Below are positions 9,035 through 17,558 of a stretch of 33,765 nt of DNA, one piece after another (the stretch's first letter is position 1; each line of letters begins with the position of its first letter). The notes below the pieces were generated by a model. That model had not been told where the DNA came from, did not search any database, and worked only from the letters and a program-made list of their open reading frames with translations. Source of the stretch: Rhodospirillaceae bacterium (GTDB taxonomy: Bacteria; Pseudomonadota; Alphaproteobacteria; Thalassobaculales; Thalassobaculaceae); the NCBI GenBank assembly GCA_002722775.1, contig PBMU01000005.1, positions 1 through 33,765 of the forward strand, in the 5' to 3' direction. A program made the translations under genes and the position numbers.

Positions 9035-9880
9035 ATGGAATACGAAACCCTTGAGGTGAATCCGATTTCGGGGGCGATGGGCGCCGAGATCGCAGGTATC
9101 GACCTGGCGCAACCTCTTGACAACCAGGCCTTCGACGAGATTCATCGGGCATTCTTAGAGTTCCAAGTGATAGTGTTCCATGATCAGAAACTCGACCCAG
9201 TACAGTGCAAAGCGTTCGCCCGGCGGTTCGGAAGACTTGAGTTCTACCCATTTGTGAAAGGCCTGGACGAACACCCAGAGATTTTCGAAATTCGCAAAGA
9301 GCCCGACGAGAAGAAAAATTTCGGCGGCAGCTGGCACTCCGACATGTCATTCACGGAGGCTCCACCGGTCGGCACCATGCTTTACGCAATCGAGATGCCA
9401 CCCAAGGGTGGTGATACAATGCTGACCAACCTCTACGAAGCCTACGACGCTCTGTCTGATGGCATGAAAGATTTACTCGACAAAATGACGGCTGAATACT
9501 CCGCCGCTTTGAAACATTCTGGCGGGCGCGCTGCAGTAATGAACCGCACCCCGTTCGCCATCAATCTAGATCGCGCCGAGGAGGCCTCGATACACCCGAT
9601 CGTGCGCACCCATCCCGACACCGGTCGAAAGGCACTCTACATCAGTGCTGGCCACCTGACCCGGTTCGCCGATATGACCGAGGAAGAAAGCAAGCCGCTG
9701 CTTGACTATCTGCGCGATCACGCGGTCCAACCGGACTTCACGTGCCGGGTTCGCTACCGCGCCGGCACATTGGCACTTTGGGACAATCGCTGTACCCAGC
9801 ATCGGGCTTTGAATGATTATCATGGTGAGCGTCGGGTGATACACCGGATCACTATTGGCGGTGGTGACCGACCAAACTGA
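9035..9880 (+). CDS. TauD/TfdA-family Fe(II)/2-oxoglutarate dioxygenase
   Basis: Uses O2 and 2-oxoglutarate to hydroxylate a small organic acid; known members act on taurine, phenoxyacetates and related acids. At 281 residues it is full length. The iron ligands are His101 and Asp103 (SWHSDMSF) and distal His256 (CTQHRALNDY); the 2-oxoglutarate-binding arginine is probably Arg271 (VIHRI). The ATG follows GAGAAGGA at a suitable distance. The gene is divergent from fadH (172 bases between starts) and 50 bases ahead of a ketopantoate-reductase-like gene, probably in the same transcript. The substrate is unknown, and taurine is not specifically indicated because no tau transporter is present. Confidence 0.92.
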   Translation: MEYETLEVNPISGAMGAEIAGIDLAQPLDNQAFDEIHRAFLEFQVIVFHDQKLDPVQCKAFARRFGRLEFYPFVKGLDEHPEIFEIRKEPDEKKNFGGSWHSDMSFTEAPPVGTMLYAIEMPPKGGDTMLTNLYEAYDALSDGMKDLLDKMTAEYSAALKHSGGRAAVMNRTPFAINLDRAEEASIHPIVRTHPDTGRKALYISAGHLTRFADMTEEESKPLLDYLRDHAVQPDFTCRVRYRAGTLALWDNRCTQHRALNDYHGERRVIHRITIGGGDRPN

Positions 9881-9930
9881 CAGTTTCGTCGCCCCACCGA
9901 ACGGATTGGATACTCGAGAGAGGTAAATCT

Positions 9931-10983
9931 ATGGGAAATCGGATCGCTATAGTTGGCGCTGGTGCAGTTGGCGCTTATGTCGGCGGCTACATGGCGCGCG
10001 ACGGCGAAGACGTTATCTTCATCGACCCCTGGCCCGAGCATGTTAGGGCAATCAATGAAAAAGGATTGTCTTTGTCGGGACTTACTGAACCCGAGTGTTT
10101 CACCACCCGCGCCCGCGCGTTTAGCCTAACTGAAGTGCAGTCGCTTGCCCGAGAAAAACCCATCGACATAGCCTTCATTTGCATGAAGTCTTATGATACC
10201 GCCTGGGCTACCACGCTGATCAAAGACTATCTCGCGCCAACCGGATTCTGTGTCTCGCTCCAAAATTGTATTAACGAGGAGACTATTGCCTCCGTAGTCG
10301 GCTGGGGCCGGACCACCGGGTGCATCGCGGCCAAGATCGCAGTCGAGCTAACCGGCCCCGCTGAGGTGCGTCGTGGCGTGCCACTAGGTGGCAACAAGCA
10401 TACAGTGTTCAGGGCCGGCGAGGTGCACGGCCGGATCAGCCCTCGTATTATGGAGATCGTGCGCCTGCTTTCCGCTGTCGACAGTGCCAAGGCAACCGAA
10501 AACCTTTGGGGTGAACGCTGGTCGAAGCTGACAGCGAACGCGATGCGCAACGGGGTCTGTGCTGCCACCGGATACGGGGCGAACGCTTGCGATCGCGAGA
10601 CCATAACGCGTCGTCTTTCGATCCGGCTCGCTGGGGAGTCTGTCAAAATCGGCAAAGCGCTTGGCTATGAACTCGAGACCATTAACAAGTTTGCGCCGGA
10701 CGACTGGGTTAGGGCCATGGAGGGGGACACCGCGATGATCACCAAGATGGAAGCCGACATGGAGGCGAGCTCGGTTGGCCGCAGTGACGACTCACGCCCG
10801 TCTATGGCACAAGACATCGCCAAACAACGACGTACGGAGATCCTCGCAATAAATGGTTTTGTCGCCCAAAAGGGCAAAGAGATCGGGATCGAAGCCCTGG
10901 CTAATGCCGCGCTTGTAGAAGCTGTACGCAAGGTTGAGATTGGCCAGTCGAAACAGAGCCTCAACCTAATACGAGGGATCTAA
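9931..10983 (+). CDS. Ketopantoate reductase-family (ApbA/PanE) oxidoreductase
   Basis: NADPH-dependent 2-ketoacid reductase family with 350 residues, longer than E. coli PanE (about 300). The Rossmann motif GAGAVG is at residues 10-15. The C-terminal all-helical domain starts with the RWSKLTANAMRN segment, where Lys199 and Asn203 correspond to the catalytic lysine and following asparagine. GAGAGG upstream of the ATG is a good ribosome binding site. It follows the dioxygenase gene by 50 bases and converges on the MFS gene. Long ApbA/PanE homologues in catabolic clusters often act on acids other than ketopantoate, and the context (dioxygenase partner) suggests that here, but this is inference. 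Confidence 0.88.
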   Translation: MGNRIAIVGAGAVGAYVGGYMARDGEDVIFIDPWPEHVRAINEKGLSLSGLTEPECFTTRARAFSLTEVQSLAREKPIDIAFICMKSYDTAWATTLIKDYLAPTGFCVSLQNCINEETIASVVGWGRTTGCIAAKIAVELTGPAEVRRGVPLGGNKHTVFRAGEVHGRISPRIMEIVRLLSAVDSAKATENLWGERWSKLTANAMRNGVCAATGYGANACDRETITRRLSIRLAGESVKIGKALGYELETINKFAPDDWVRAMEGDTAMITKMEADMEASSVGRSDDSRPSMAQDIAKQRRTEILAINGFVAQKGKEIGIEALANAALVEAVRKVEIGQSKQSLNLIRGI

Positions 10984-11210
10984 CAAGGGCAACCTGCAGA
11001 CTTTGTCGTTGGGCCTCCGATACGCAGACATCCCAACTTTCGATGCAATCTAGCGCACGGCGAAACCGGATTTAGACACAACGTCCCCGTCAACGTGGGA
11101 TTGTTTGGTAACTTATGCTTGGGATTAGTTGTTGGCGTCGCGTATGGACGTTGCATCCTGCGCGCTGCACCTGTCCCAGCCTATCGCGCCAGATGCCGCC
11201 TAGATTATGT

Positions 11211-12815
11211 TCAGGTCTTCGGGCGGTGGCCTCGCGGCGGCCAGGCGATCAACGCCACGAGAGGGTAGACGAGCAAGGACGTCCATAAAAACAAGTTGAA
11301 TACGTTTATATAGCCGATATTGGTCGCTTGGCTCGCCACCTCTCCCACGATTCCCATCATGCCAGCCGTGCTTTCCATATTGAAACCGGCCACCACGCCC
11401 CCGAGGCTGAGCCGTTCACCATAGGGGTTGATCCACTGGACTAATTCGCTGTAGCTCATCTTTTGCGTGTGAAAGATCACCACAAAGCTCGCCGATATGT
11501 AAAAGCTAGACCCCACGCTTCGGACAAAATGAAACCAAGCCATTCCTTCCGCTGACCGCCGCGGGTCGAAGTTAGAAACGGTAACCAATGTCATTGGCAC
11601 CCATAGGCAACCGACCCCGAATCCTTGAATCACCAGCATCCAGGAAACTTCGGAAAGCGATACGTTCATATCGAAACCGGCCATTTCCAGGCCCGCATAG
11701 GTGTGCGTACCGAATCCGATCAAGAACAGAAAACGGGGATCCCAACGGCTCGCAAAAGCAATCATCATGATCTGCGAGATCAACGTTCCAATACCGCGAA
11801 TAGCAATTAGCGCTCCAACTGTGAACTCCGGAGCGTCCCTAAGTTGCTGAAGCATCGCCGGCATCATCACCATAGGCGTAACAAACAGCATGCCGAATAT
11901 CGTCGAAATTCCTATCCCCAATGCGAAATTGCGTTCCAGCAAAAGACGTGGGTCGAGAAATGGGCGGTCCGTGGTAAAACTATGCGCTAGGAAAATCCAG
12001 CCGAACAAGAGCGCTCCGGCGCACTCTAGGATGATCTCGATCGACCCGAACCATTCCTCGCGCTCACCTCGGTCGAGCATAAGTTGAACGCACGCAATCG
12101 CCATCGAAAGGCTAAGGAATCCGATCCAATCAAGCTTTTGTTGGTTCTCGCGTGGGGGATCCGGTTTTACGAACATCAGCAATCCAGCCAACGCGATTAC
12201 TGCGATAGGAATCAATATGAAAAAGACCCATCGCCATGAGATTTCCTCGCTCACATAGCCGCCCACCATGGGTGCGATTGTTGGAACGATACTCACGCCC
12301 GTGGTGAAGATCGCCGTCGCCCGCGCACGCCTGTCTCCAGTGAACTCGTCGATTACAACCGAATGGGCGATCGGGGTCAGCGGGGAGCCAAAGGCCGACT
12401 GAAGAACACGCCAAAAAACGAGTTCGGCAAGCGAATTTGAGAACCCACACATCAATGTGGTTGCGCCGAAACCCAGGACCCCCCAGATCATTGACCGGCG
12501 CCGACCGAAGCGGGCGGAGATCCAGCCGGCCAAGGGGATCGTCACGGCCGTTGCGATCAAGTTGGCAGTCACGACCCAGGCGACCTGATCAGGACTGGCC
12601 GACAATGCGCCCTGTATCTGTGCCAACGAGACATTGGCAATGGTTATCGTGGTCGCGTACAGCGTCGTAACCAGAGTGCAGGTGATAATCAGCCACATGG
12701 TGCGCTGGCGGGTCCGACGGTGTTGACTGAAATAATGGTGGTCACGGCGGCAATGGGACACAACCGATATAGACAAACATTGGTTCGGGCAATCGTCTAG
12801 GTCCACGAAAATCAT
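11211..12815 (-). CDS. DHA2-type MFS multidrug/solute exporter (EmrB/QacA-like)
   Basis: Proton-coupled efflux protein of the 14-segment DHA2 group, about 500-535 residues. Family marks include ITIANVSLAQIQGALS in the first segment region, GRRRSMIWG in the loop after segment 2, and the motif-C-like TIAPMVGGYVSE. It ends in a short cytoplasmic tail rich in Pro/Arg. The start is uncertain: a TTG at 12830 has AAGG just upstream, ATGs are at 12815 and 12698. The 12698 start would put Met directly at the membrane and lose the Arg-rich cytoplasmic lead (HRRTRQR), so an upstream start is preferred. No membrane-fusion partner (emrA-like) is adjacent. It converges with the ketopantoate reductase-like gene. 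Confidence 0.87.
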   Translation of the reverse strand: MIFVDLDDCPNQCLSISVVSHCRRDHHYFSQHRRTRQRTMWLIITCTLVTTLYATTITIANVSLAQIQGALSASPDQVAWVVTANLIATAVTIPLAGWISARFGRRRSMIWGVLGFGATTLMCGFSNSLAELVFWRVLQSAFGSPLTPIAHSVVIDEFTGDRRARATAIFTTGVSIVPTIAPMVGGYVSEEISWRWVFFILIPIAVIALAGLLMFVKPDPPRENQQKLDWIGFLSLSMAIACVQLMLDRGEREEWFGSIEIILECAGALLFGWIFLAHSFTTDRPFLDPRLLLERNFALGIGISTIFGMLFVTPMVMMPAMLQQLRDAPEFTVGALIAIRGIGTLISQIMMIAFASRWDPRFLFLIGFGTHTYAGLEMAGFDMNVSLSEVSWMLVIQGFGVGCLWVPMTLVTVSNFDPRRSAEGMAWFHFVRSVGSSFYISASFVVIFHTQKMSYSELVQWINPYGERLSLGGVVAGFNMESTAGMMGIVGEVASQATNIGYINVFNLFLWTSLLVYPLVALIAWPPRGHRPKT

Positions 12816-12857
12816 AAATCTGGACGCCAACGGCCTTATAGAAGTAAAAGCCCGTGA

Positions 12858-13343
12858 TTAGGCACCGGATGTTCGTTCCGCCAAACGCGTAACCGTTCCG
12901 CCCGTCAGCGTCATTAGTATTTTCGGATCGACCGCGAAGACCGTATGCGGCGTGCCGGCCGCAGCCCAGACGGTTGAAAACATAAGAAGCGTCTCGTCAA
13001 TCCAAGTCGGCAGGGATGCTTGGTGACCTATTGGCGCAACCCCGCCAATGGCAAAGCCGGTCACGTCCCGCACCAACCGCGCATCGGCTCGGTCCAGTGC
13101 TTCGCCGACTAGAGCGGCGGCGAGAGCCGTATCAAGTTGGTTGTCACCTGAGACAAGGAACAGTTTGAGACCGCCACTCTCCTGACCCTGAAAGATCAGC
13201 GATTTAACGATCTGGCCGACTGCGCATCCACAGGCCTGGGCCGCCTCCTCCGCCGTGCGGGTGGGGTCGGCCATAGTGACTATCTCGATGGTAACGCCAA
13301 CCGCCTTGGCCGCCGCTTGGACCCTACTCACGCTCCTCTGCAT
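12858..13343 (-). CDS. YbaK/EbsC-family aminoacyl-tRNA deacylase
   Basis: Small trans-editing enzyme family that removes misattached amino acids from tRNA (Cys- or Ala-tRNA(Pro) and related). At 161 residues it is the normal single-domain length. The conserved lysine is Lys47 (GQIVKSLIF), and the substrate-loop signature GGVAPIGH is at about 100-107. I chose the ATG at 13343, where homology begins, with GGAG about ten bases upstream. The reading frame stays open far upstream to beyond 13667, but that part encodes an OsmC-family remnant, annotated separately. The exact tRNA specificity (YbaK, ProX or another clade) cannot be told by eye. The gene is divergent from the TRAP operon. Confidence 0.88.
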   Translation of the reverse strand: MQRSVSRVQAAAKAVGVTIEIVTMADPTRTAEEAAQACGCAVGQIVKSLIFQGQESGGLKLFLVSGDNQLDTALAAALVGEALDRADARLVRDVTGFAIGGVAPIGHQASLPTWIDETLLMFSTVWAAAGTPHTVFAVDPKILMTLTGGTVTRLAERTSGA

Positions 13344-13367
13344 CGTCCACACTCCATCACTAAGCCG

Positions 13368-13740
13368 TTTCCAATTCGGGATCTCAAGACTGGTCTTGAC
13401 CGTCTTGGACAACATCGTTGACGCCGAGCAGTATTTCTCACCCGAGAGGAAGATCGCTTTGGAAACTAACGCCCTAGAAAATACTGGGCCTGCAACGGCG
13501 TGGATGATGACACTTTGGCGCATGTATCCGAGGATATAAACCACGTCAGCGCCCCAGTGTCCGCTTGGCCTCGGCAATAGCATTTCCAAAGGGATTGGAC
13601 CCGGAGATTTTTCCAACGCTCCTGCGCCCGAACCATCCATGGTCTCGCAGTCCCCATCTTCCGGCAACGCCGAAAAAGCTTTGGCTCGAACACCATATTG
13701 CTTTCGCTGCCATTCCCGCCATTTACGGTCCGAAAGAGGA
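13368..13740 (-). pseudogene. Decayed OsmC/YhfA-family gene, in frame with the YbaK-like gene
   Basis: The open frame upstream of the YbaK-like gene carries the order of OsmC-family landmarks: MDGS, then SPGPIPLEMLL (compare GPSPMELLL), then ADVVYILGYMRQSV (compare DVVSILEKMRQ), then AIFLSGEKYCSASTMLSKT (compare AIELS-TKYCSASAMLGKT). The first redox cysteine segment (LGGC) has become PRPSGHW, and about 25-30 residues between MRQ and the C-terminal helix are missing, so a working peroxidase is unlikely. The second cysteine (KYC) remains. There is no stop before the YbaK-like ATG, which leaves one long open frame. Identification is from memory of the family; it is a fragment, not a gene I would expect to be expressed. 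Confidence 0.7.
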
Positions 13741-13894
13741 TTGTCCGAGTTGTTCGATTGTCTAAATCAATCCTGGCCGACCGTCGACGGCGTTAATCCT
13801 GTAGCCGTGTCTGGACGTGTCTGTTAGAAATCCGTTGAAAACTAGCAAAAACAAGATCAAACCGTGTCAATTTTCGCATCCAGGGAGGATAACG
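13741..13894 (+). promoter_or_regulatory. Leader and probable promoter region of the TRAP operon
   Basis: These bases separate the OsmC remnant from dctP. An AGGGAGGAT ribosome binding site lies just before the dctP ATG at 13895. The stretch is AT-richer near 13835-13875. No convincing -35/-10 pair or operator was found by eye, although the promoter must lie here or inside the remnant. Confidence 0.3.
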
Positions 13895-15061
13895 ATGCTT
13901 CATTTTAAGACATTGAGATTTCCGAAACTAGGCGCGTTGACCGCGATCGTCGGCGTGCTGTCACTGGGCGTTAGCAGCGCCGGAGCCGTAGAGCCTGTCA
14001 AGCTGCGCTGGGCGTCCGACCACACCGGACCGCCGCATCCAGCAGGTATTGCGGAAGTCTATTTCGCTGAACAGGTAGAAAAGCGGATTCCAGGCAGTAA
14101 AGTACAGATCTATTGGGCTAAGTCGCTTTACACCGTTCCGCAGGGTGTAAAGGCGTTGACCCAGGGCAACCTGGAGATTCTCACCGGGCAGTTTGGCAAA
14201 ACCTCGAGCATCGAACCACTGGCCAACGTATTACTTGGTGCAGGGAAGCTGACCACCGTCGGGGCCATCGATGCCGTCGACACGACCAAAACCTTCAAGG
14301 AATTGGCGGCGCATTTCAACAAAGCTCATGACATCACTATAATGGGTGCCGGTCACTTGAGCATGTATATGGGTGCCGGCGCGGTAAAGAGCCGCCTTGT
14401 CGGTCCCGCCGATTTCGCCGGCAAAAAAATCCGTTCCATGGGGCCGGCCGAGAACGCGCTGCTTAGCGCACTTGGCGCCAACCCGCAGGCCATGGCCTTT
14501 GGCGACGTCCCGCCAGCCCTTCAAACCGGCGTCATTGACGCCCTATTGACGTCTCTTGGCGGGTTCAACGCTACTAAGGAACAGGCGCCCTACTTCACGG
14601 TGGCAGGCTTGAACGGGATCGTCGGCGACTACTACTGGATCGGCGTATCCAACCGCTGGTGGAGCAAACTCTCCAAAGCGCAACAAGATATCTTGAGTGA
14701 TATCATCAAGAATGACTTCATCCCGTTCCAGCGCATCATGAATTACTGTAACGACAAGCGCACGCTGGATAAGTTTGTCACCACCGACAAGTCTGCTCCT
14801 GGCATCTACGTTCTCTCAGCCCAAGAAGCCAGCGTGATAAAAAAGGCAGAAGCAGGTGCTACCAACCGGTGGATCAAGTCCAAGGTAAACGACCAGGGCG
14901 ACAAGTGGGTAGATCAGTTCAGCCAAGAGGCCGAGAAGCTGGTGGCGGCCAACCCTCCAGGCTCGCACGCGCTAGAAAAAACCAACTGCGCCGACTATGA
15001 GAAATATTTCGCAAAGTACGGCAAGGGTAGCGAGCTCTATAAGGCTAAGAGCCGAAAGTAA
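13895..15061 (+). CDS. dctP: TRAP transporter solute-binding protein, DctP family
   Basis: Periplasmic protein that captures a carboxylate-type solute and delivers it to the DctQM membrane complex. The 388 residues start with a classic signal peptide (basic start, hydrophobic core about 12-26, SAGA cleavage site after about residue 31), followed by VEPVKLRWASDHTGPPHP, typical of DctP proteins. The mature part carries the VPQGVKALTQGNLEI and YWIGVSNRWW stretches of the fold. An in-frame start at 13817 exists, but the ATG at 13895 has a strong AGGGAGG site and precedes the signal peptide. The protein is longer than the usual 330 residues, mainly at its C-terminus. It is first gene of the operon, with an intercistronic hairpin after it. 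The ligand is unknown. Confidence 0.93.
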   Translation: MLHFKTLRFPKLGALTAIVGVLSLGVSSAGAVEPVKLRWASDHTGPPHPAGIAEVYFAEQVEKRIPGSKVQIYWAKSLYTVPQGVKALTQGNLEILTGQFGKTSSIEPLANVLLGAGKLTTVGAIDAVDTTKTFKELAAHFNKAHDITIMGAGHLSMYMGAGAVKSRLVGPADFAGKKIRSMGPAENALLSALGANPQAMAFGDVPPALQTGVIDALLTSLGGFNATKEQAPYFTVAGLNGIVGDYYWIGVSNRWWSKLSKAQQDILSDIIKNDFIPFQRIMNYCNDKRTLDKFVTTDKSAPGIYVLSAQEASVIKKAEAGATNRWIKSKVNDQGDKWVDQFSQEAEKLVAANPPGSHALEKTNCADYEKYFAKYGKGSELYKAKSRK

Positions 15062-15085
15062 GTATCTGTCTTATAGGTATTTCCG

Positions 15086-15111
15086 GGGGCTGTCTCTGAT
15101 GTGACAGCCCC
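15086..15111 (+). terminator. Hairpin between dctP and dctQ (RNA-stabilising or partial terminator)
   Basis: Perfect 9-bp inverted repeat: GGGGCTGTC at 15086-15094 and GACAGCCCC at 15103-15111 with an 8-base loop, 25 bases after the dctP stop. Only two T follow, so it is not a strong intrinsic terminator. In binding-protein transporter operons such a hairpin commonly raises binding-protein mRNA above that of the membrane genes. Confidence 0.7.
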
Positions 15112-15148
15112 TTGGTAGCTGAATGAAAATCATTTTCTGGAGGCGGGA

Positions 15149-15700
15149 ATGGACGGTTTTCTCGCGTTCTCTGCGCGTGTCAAGAACCTGATACAATTAG
15201 TATTAGGTTGGATCGCGTCCTTCACCCTCCTTATACTAACGTTGTTCTCGCTACTCGAGATCGTGCGCCGCTACATTTTTGGCCTCGCTTACGAATGGGG
15301 GCACGACGCCAGCGTTGTCGGCATGATTACCGCCGTCGCTTTTTATTTCTGCGTAACCCAGATCCAGCGCAACCACTTAGTGATGAACGCGATCGTGCAG
15401 TTGGCTTATTCACGCGGCTACCACAAGGCGGTCGCCTGCGCGAAGATCTTTGTTTCGACCATCATCGTCCTATTTTGTGGCTCAATCGGCGTAACCGGCT
15501 GGCCCACGCTTAGCTACGCGTGGAACAGGGATCTCTCGACATACAGCCTAATTATACCGCTTTGGCCATTCTATCTGATCCTAATGATTGGTTTGCTGCT
15601 AATGGCCTTCGTCGCACTTCTCCAACTTATCGAGGATGCCAATAGTCTGATCAGCGGCAAGTATGTCGATGAGGAATTTGAGGCTATAACTGATGTCTAA
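15149..15700 (+). CDS. dctQ: TRAP transporter small membrane subunit, DctQ family
   Basis: Small integral membrane subunit that joins DctM in the inner-membrane TRAP complex. The 183 residues have four hydrophobic segments (about 15-38, 50-67, 93-112 and 130-158), the arrangement expected for DctQ. TGGAGGCGGG sits before the ATG. It lies 87 bases after dctP, past a strong hairpin, and 30 bases before dctM, so it should be co-transcribed with both. Confidence 0.9.
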   Translation: MDGFLAFSARVKNLIQLVLGWIASFTLLILTLFSLLEIVRRYIFGLAYEWGHDASVVGMITAVAFYFCVTQIQRNHLVMNAIVQLAYSRGYHKAVACAKIFVSTIIVLFCGSIGVTGWPTLSYAWNRDLSTYSLIIPLWPFYLILMIGLLLMAFVALLQLIEDANSLISGKYVDEEFEAITDV

Positions 15701-15730
15701 CCTCTGGGTCGTGAGATTGGGAGCGGCGTT

Positions 15731-17014
15731 ATGTTCGGATTAGCGCTGATCCTTTTTGGATTACTCTTCGTTGGCGTACCGATCGGAATCTCTCTAGCCG
15801 GCTCCACCTCGATGATGGTGTTGTTTGACGATTTCCTCTCGTTCGGCACGGTGTTTGAGGCGTTTTTTAACTTCATCTACAAACCCACACTGATCGCGAT
15901 CCCGTTCTTCATTTATGCGGGATTCCTGATGGAAAAGACTGGTTTAGTGCGCGGCCTATTCAATTTCGCGGACGCCTTAATTGGCTGGGTCCCAGGCGGC
16001 TTTGCCTATGCAACACTTCTAGCGGCAGTTCTTTTCGGCGCAATCTCTGGATCCTCGACTGCGATGGCCGCGGCGATGAGCGTCATCGCGTACCCCGAGA
16101 TGATAAAACGCGGTTATCCGACATGGATGGCGGCCGGCGTGATCGCCTCGGCCGGAGGGATCGCGCTTCTCATCCCGCCCAGTATCACGCTCATCCTATT
16201 CGGCGTGATCACCGAAATCTCGATCGTCGACTTGTTCTTTGCCGGCGTTGTGCCTGGCATCATGCTCGCCATCAGCGACGCGGTGATCATTGTCTCGGTG
16301 TCAGTCTTCATCGTCAAGCTACCCGCTGGCACCTTCGAACTCGCCAAAGTCAGGGGGGCGTTTCTCGAAGCTCTACCAGCGCTATTAATGCCGGTTATCG
16401 TCTTGGGAGGCCTTTATGGTGGCATCTTCACGCCAACAGAAGCTGGCGCGGCGGCAGCCTGCTACGCTCTGGCATATGGCGTGTTCTTCCAGCGTGGCCC
16501 ATTCATCCGTGAATTGATGAAGGTAACCCACCGTGCCATGAACCTGACGGCGCTGATATTCTTCCTACTTGGGTGCGTGGGCATCTTCCAATTCTACTTG
16601 GCCAACATGGGTTGGCCACAGGAGATCGCCGCATGGGCAGGCTCACTCGGTTTTTCGAAACTTGGCTTTCTGTTCGCACTCATGGCGACACTCTTGGTGC
16701 TTTCAATGTGGTTGACGGGTGTCGCAATACTGGTGCTAACCGTGCCTATTTACTTCCCGGTTGCACTTTCACTAGGCGTAGACCCCGTCCATCTCGGAAT
16801 TTTAACTGCGCTTTGTATCGAAATTGGCAGCGTTATCCCGCCGGTCGGGTTAAACCTGTTTGCGGTCAGCGGTGTAACCAAATTGCCAGTAACCCAGGTG
16901 ATAAGAGGATCATTCCCATTCTGCATTTCAGACACCGTTGTGTTAATTATCGTACTGCTGTTCCCTTTTCTCGCACTGTGGCTGCCGAGCCAACTGATCA
17001 CCTCGCACTTCTGA
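15731..17014 (+). CDS. dctM: TRAP transporter large permease subunit, DctM family
   Basis: The sodium-coupled transport channel of the TRAP system, about 12 membrane segments in 427 residues, the normal length. Family marks are the GAISGSSTAMAAAMSVIAYPEM stretch split around residues 99-120 and the IPPSITLILFG region, and the C-terminal IGSVIPPVGLNLF repeat-like segment. A GGGAGCGG site precedes the ATG by a short gap. It is last gene of the operon, followed after 38 bases by a candidate bidirectional terminator. Confidence 0.92.
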   Translation: MFGLALILFGLLFVGVPIGISLAGSTSMMVLFDDFLSFGTVFEAFFNFIYKPTLIAIPFFIYAGFLMEKTGLVRGLFNFADALIGWVPGGFAYATLLAAVLFGAISGSSTAMAAAMSVIAYPEMIKRGYPTWMAAGVIASAGGIALLIPPSITLILFGVITEISIVDLFFAGVVPGIMLAISDAVIIVSVSVFIVKLPAGTFELAKVRGAFLEALPALLMPVIVLGGLYGGIFTPTEAGAAAACYALAYGVFFQRGPFIRELMKVTHRAMNLTALIFFLLGCVGIFQFYLANMGWPQEIAAWAGSLGFSKLGFLFALMATLLVLSMWLTGVAILVLTVPIYFPVALSLGVDPVHLGILTALCIEIGSVIPPVGLNLFAVSGVTKLPVTQVIRGSFPFCISDTVVLIIVLLFPFLALWLPSQLITSHF

Positions 17015-17051
17015 TGAAGTGAGCGGTTGGCTGTTCTCGCCACCACGTTGT

Positions 17052-17558
17052 TCAAAACCGATAATTCCTTAGGCGGTTTTGACATTTGCCAATTGCGCCG
17101 CTTTGTTTTTTCAGATTAGCGACATGAGACTTCCAGAAAAATTTGTTTTTATTGATCTTTCTTGCTCGGTAGACATTGCCATCGCTTGTGGAGTGGAATG
17201 GGTTTCGCCCGTCGTTGATGTCGCGAAGCATCGTTTGTTTCTCAATCAGGAGCTTGTTAAGCTCAACTCTAGTGTTCGTTAGAATGCGTTCCTTGTGGAA
17301 TAATTTGTAGGCTGAGTTGAACCAAGCTAATTCGCAGGTTACCGGGTTAAGCGTCACCGTGTAGATCCCAGTTATAAACTTGATTACCAGCACGACGACG
17401 ATAACCGACGCGATAACCAACTGACCCTTGAGACCGAATAGTTTTCGATAGGGGTAATCGAGGATCCGATCGATCAATTGAGGCTTCGGGGCTCTGCGGC
17501 GGGGCGTTTTCAACCCTTCCGAAGGCCGTCCGATCGTGTGGCGTGGTTTAATGGCCAT
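17052..17558 (-). CDS. Hypothetical one-pass membrane protein
   Basis: I recognise no family in this 168-residue product. The N-terminal 40 residues are very basic (KPRHTIGRPS, then TPRRRAPKPQ), and a single strong hydrophobic segment lies at about 46-66 (LVIASVIVVVLVIKFITGIY). A charged region of about 100 residues with one or two helices (ERILTNTRVELNKLLIEKQT) follows, with a basic, Asn/Lys-rich end. Basic residues before the segment suggest the N-terminus is cytoplasmic. The ATG at 17558 has AAAAGG about seven bases upstream; the frame is open to 17696, but that part lacks support. Its last codons lie inside a hairpin shared with the dctM 3' side. It could be a chance frame. Confidence 0.45.
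   Translation of the reverse strand: MAIKPRHTIGRPSEGLKTPRRRAPKPQLIDRILDYPYRKLFGLKGQLVIASVIVVVLVIKFITGIYTVTLNPVTCELAWFNSAYKLFHKERILTNTRVELNKLLIEKQTMLRDINDGRNPFHSTSDGNVYRARKINKNKFFWKSHVANLKKQSGAIGKCQNRLRNYRF
17053..17081. terminator. Candidate bidirectional terminator after dctM
   Basis: Perfect 8-bp inverted repeat CAAAACCG (17053-17060) and CGGTTTTG (17074-17081) with a 13-base loop, in the convergent junction 38 bases after the dctM stop. The T-rich arm on each strand gives the look of a two-way terminator, although the stem has only three GC pairs and T-runs are short. It overlaps the last codons of the unknown minus-strand gene. Confidence 0.45.

Noticed and set aside
11211-12830. An emrAB-type two-component efflux operon
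   Set aside because: No membrane-fusion gene is adjacent; the MFS gene stands alone.
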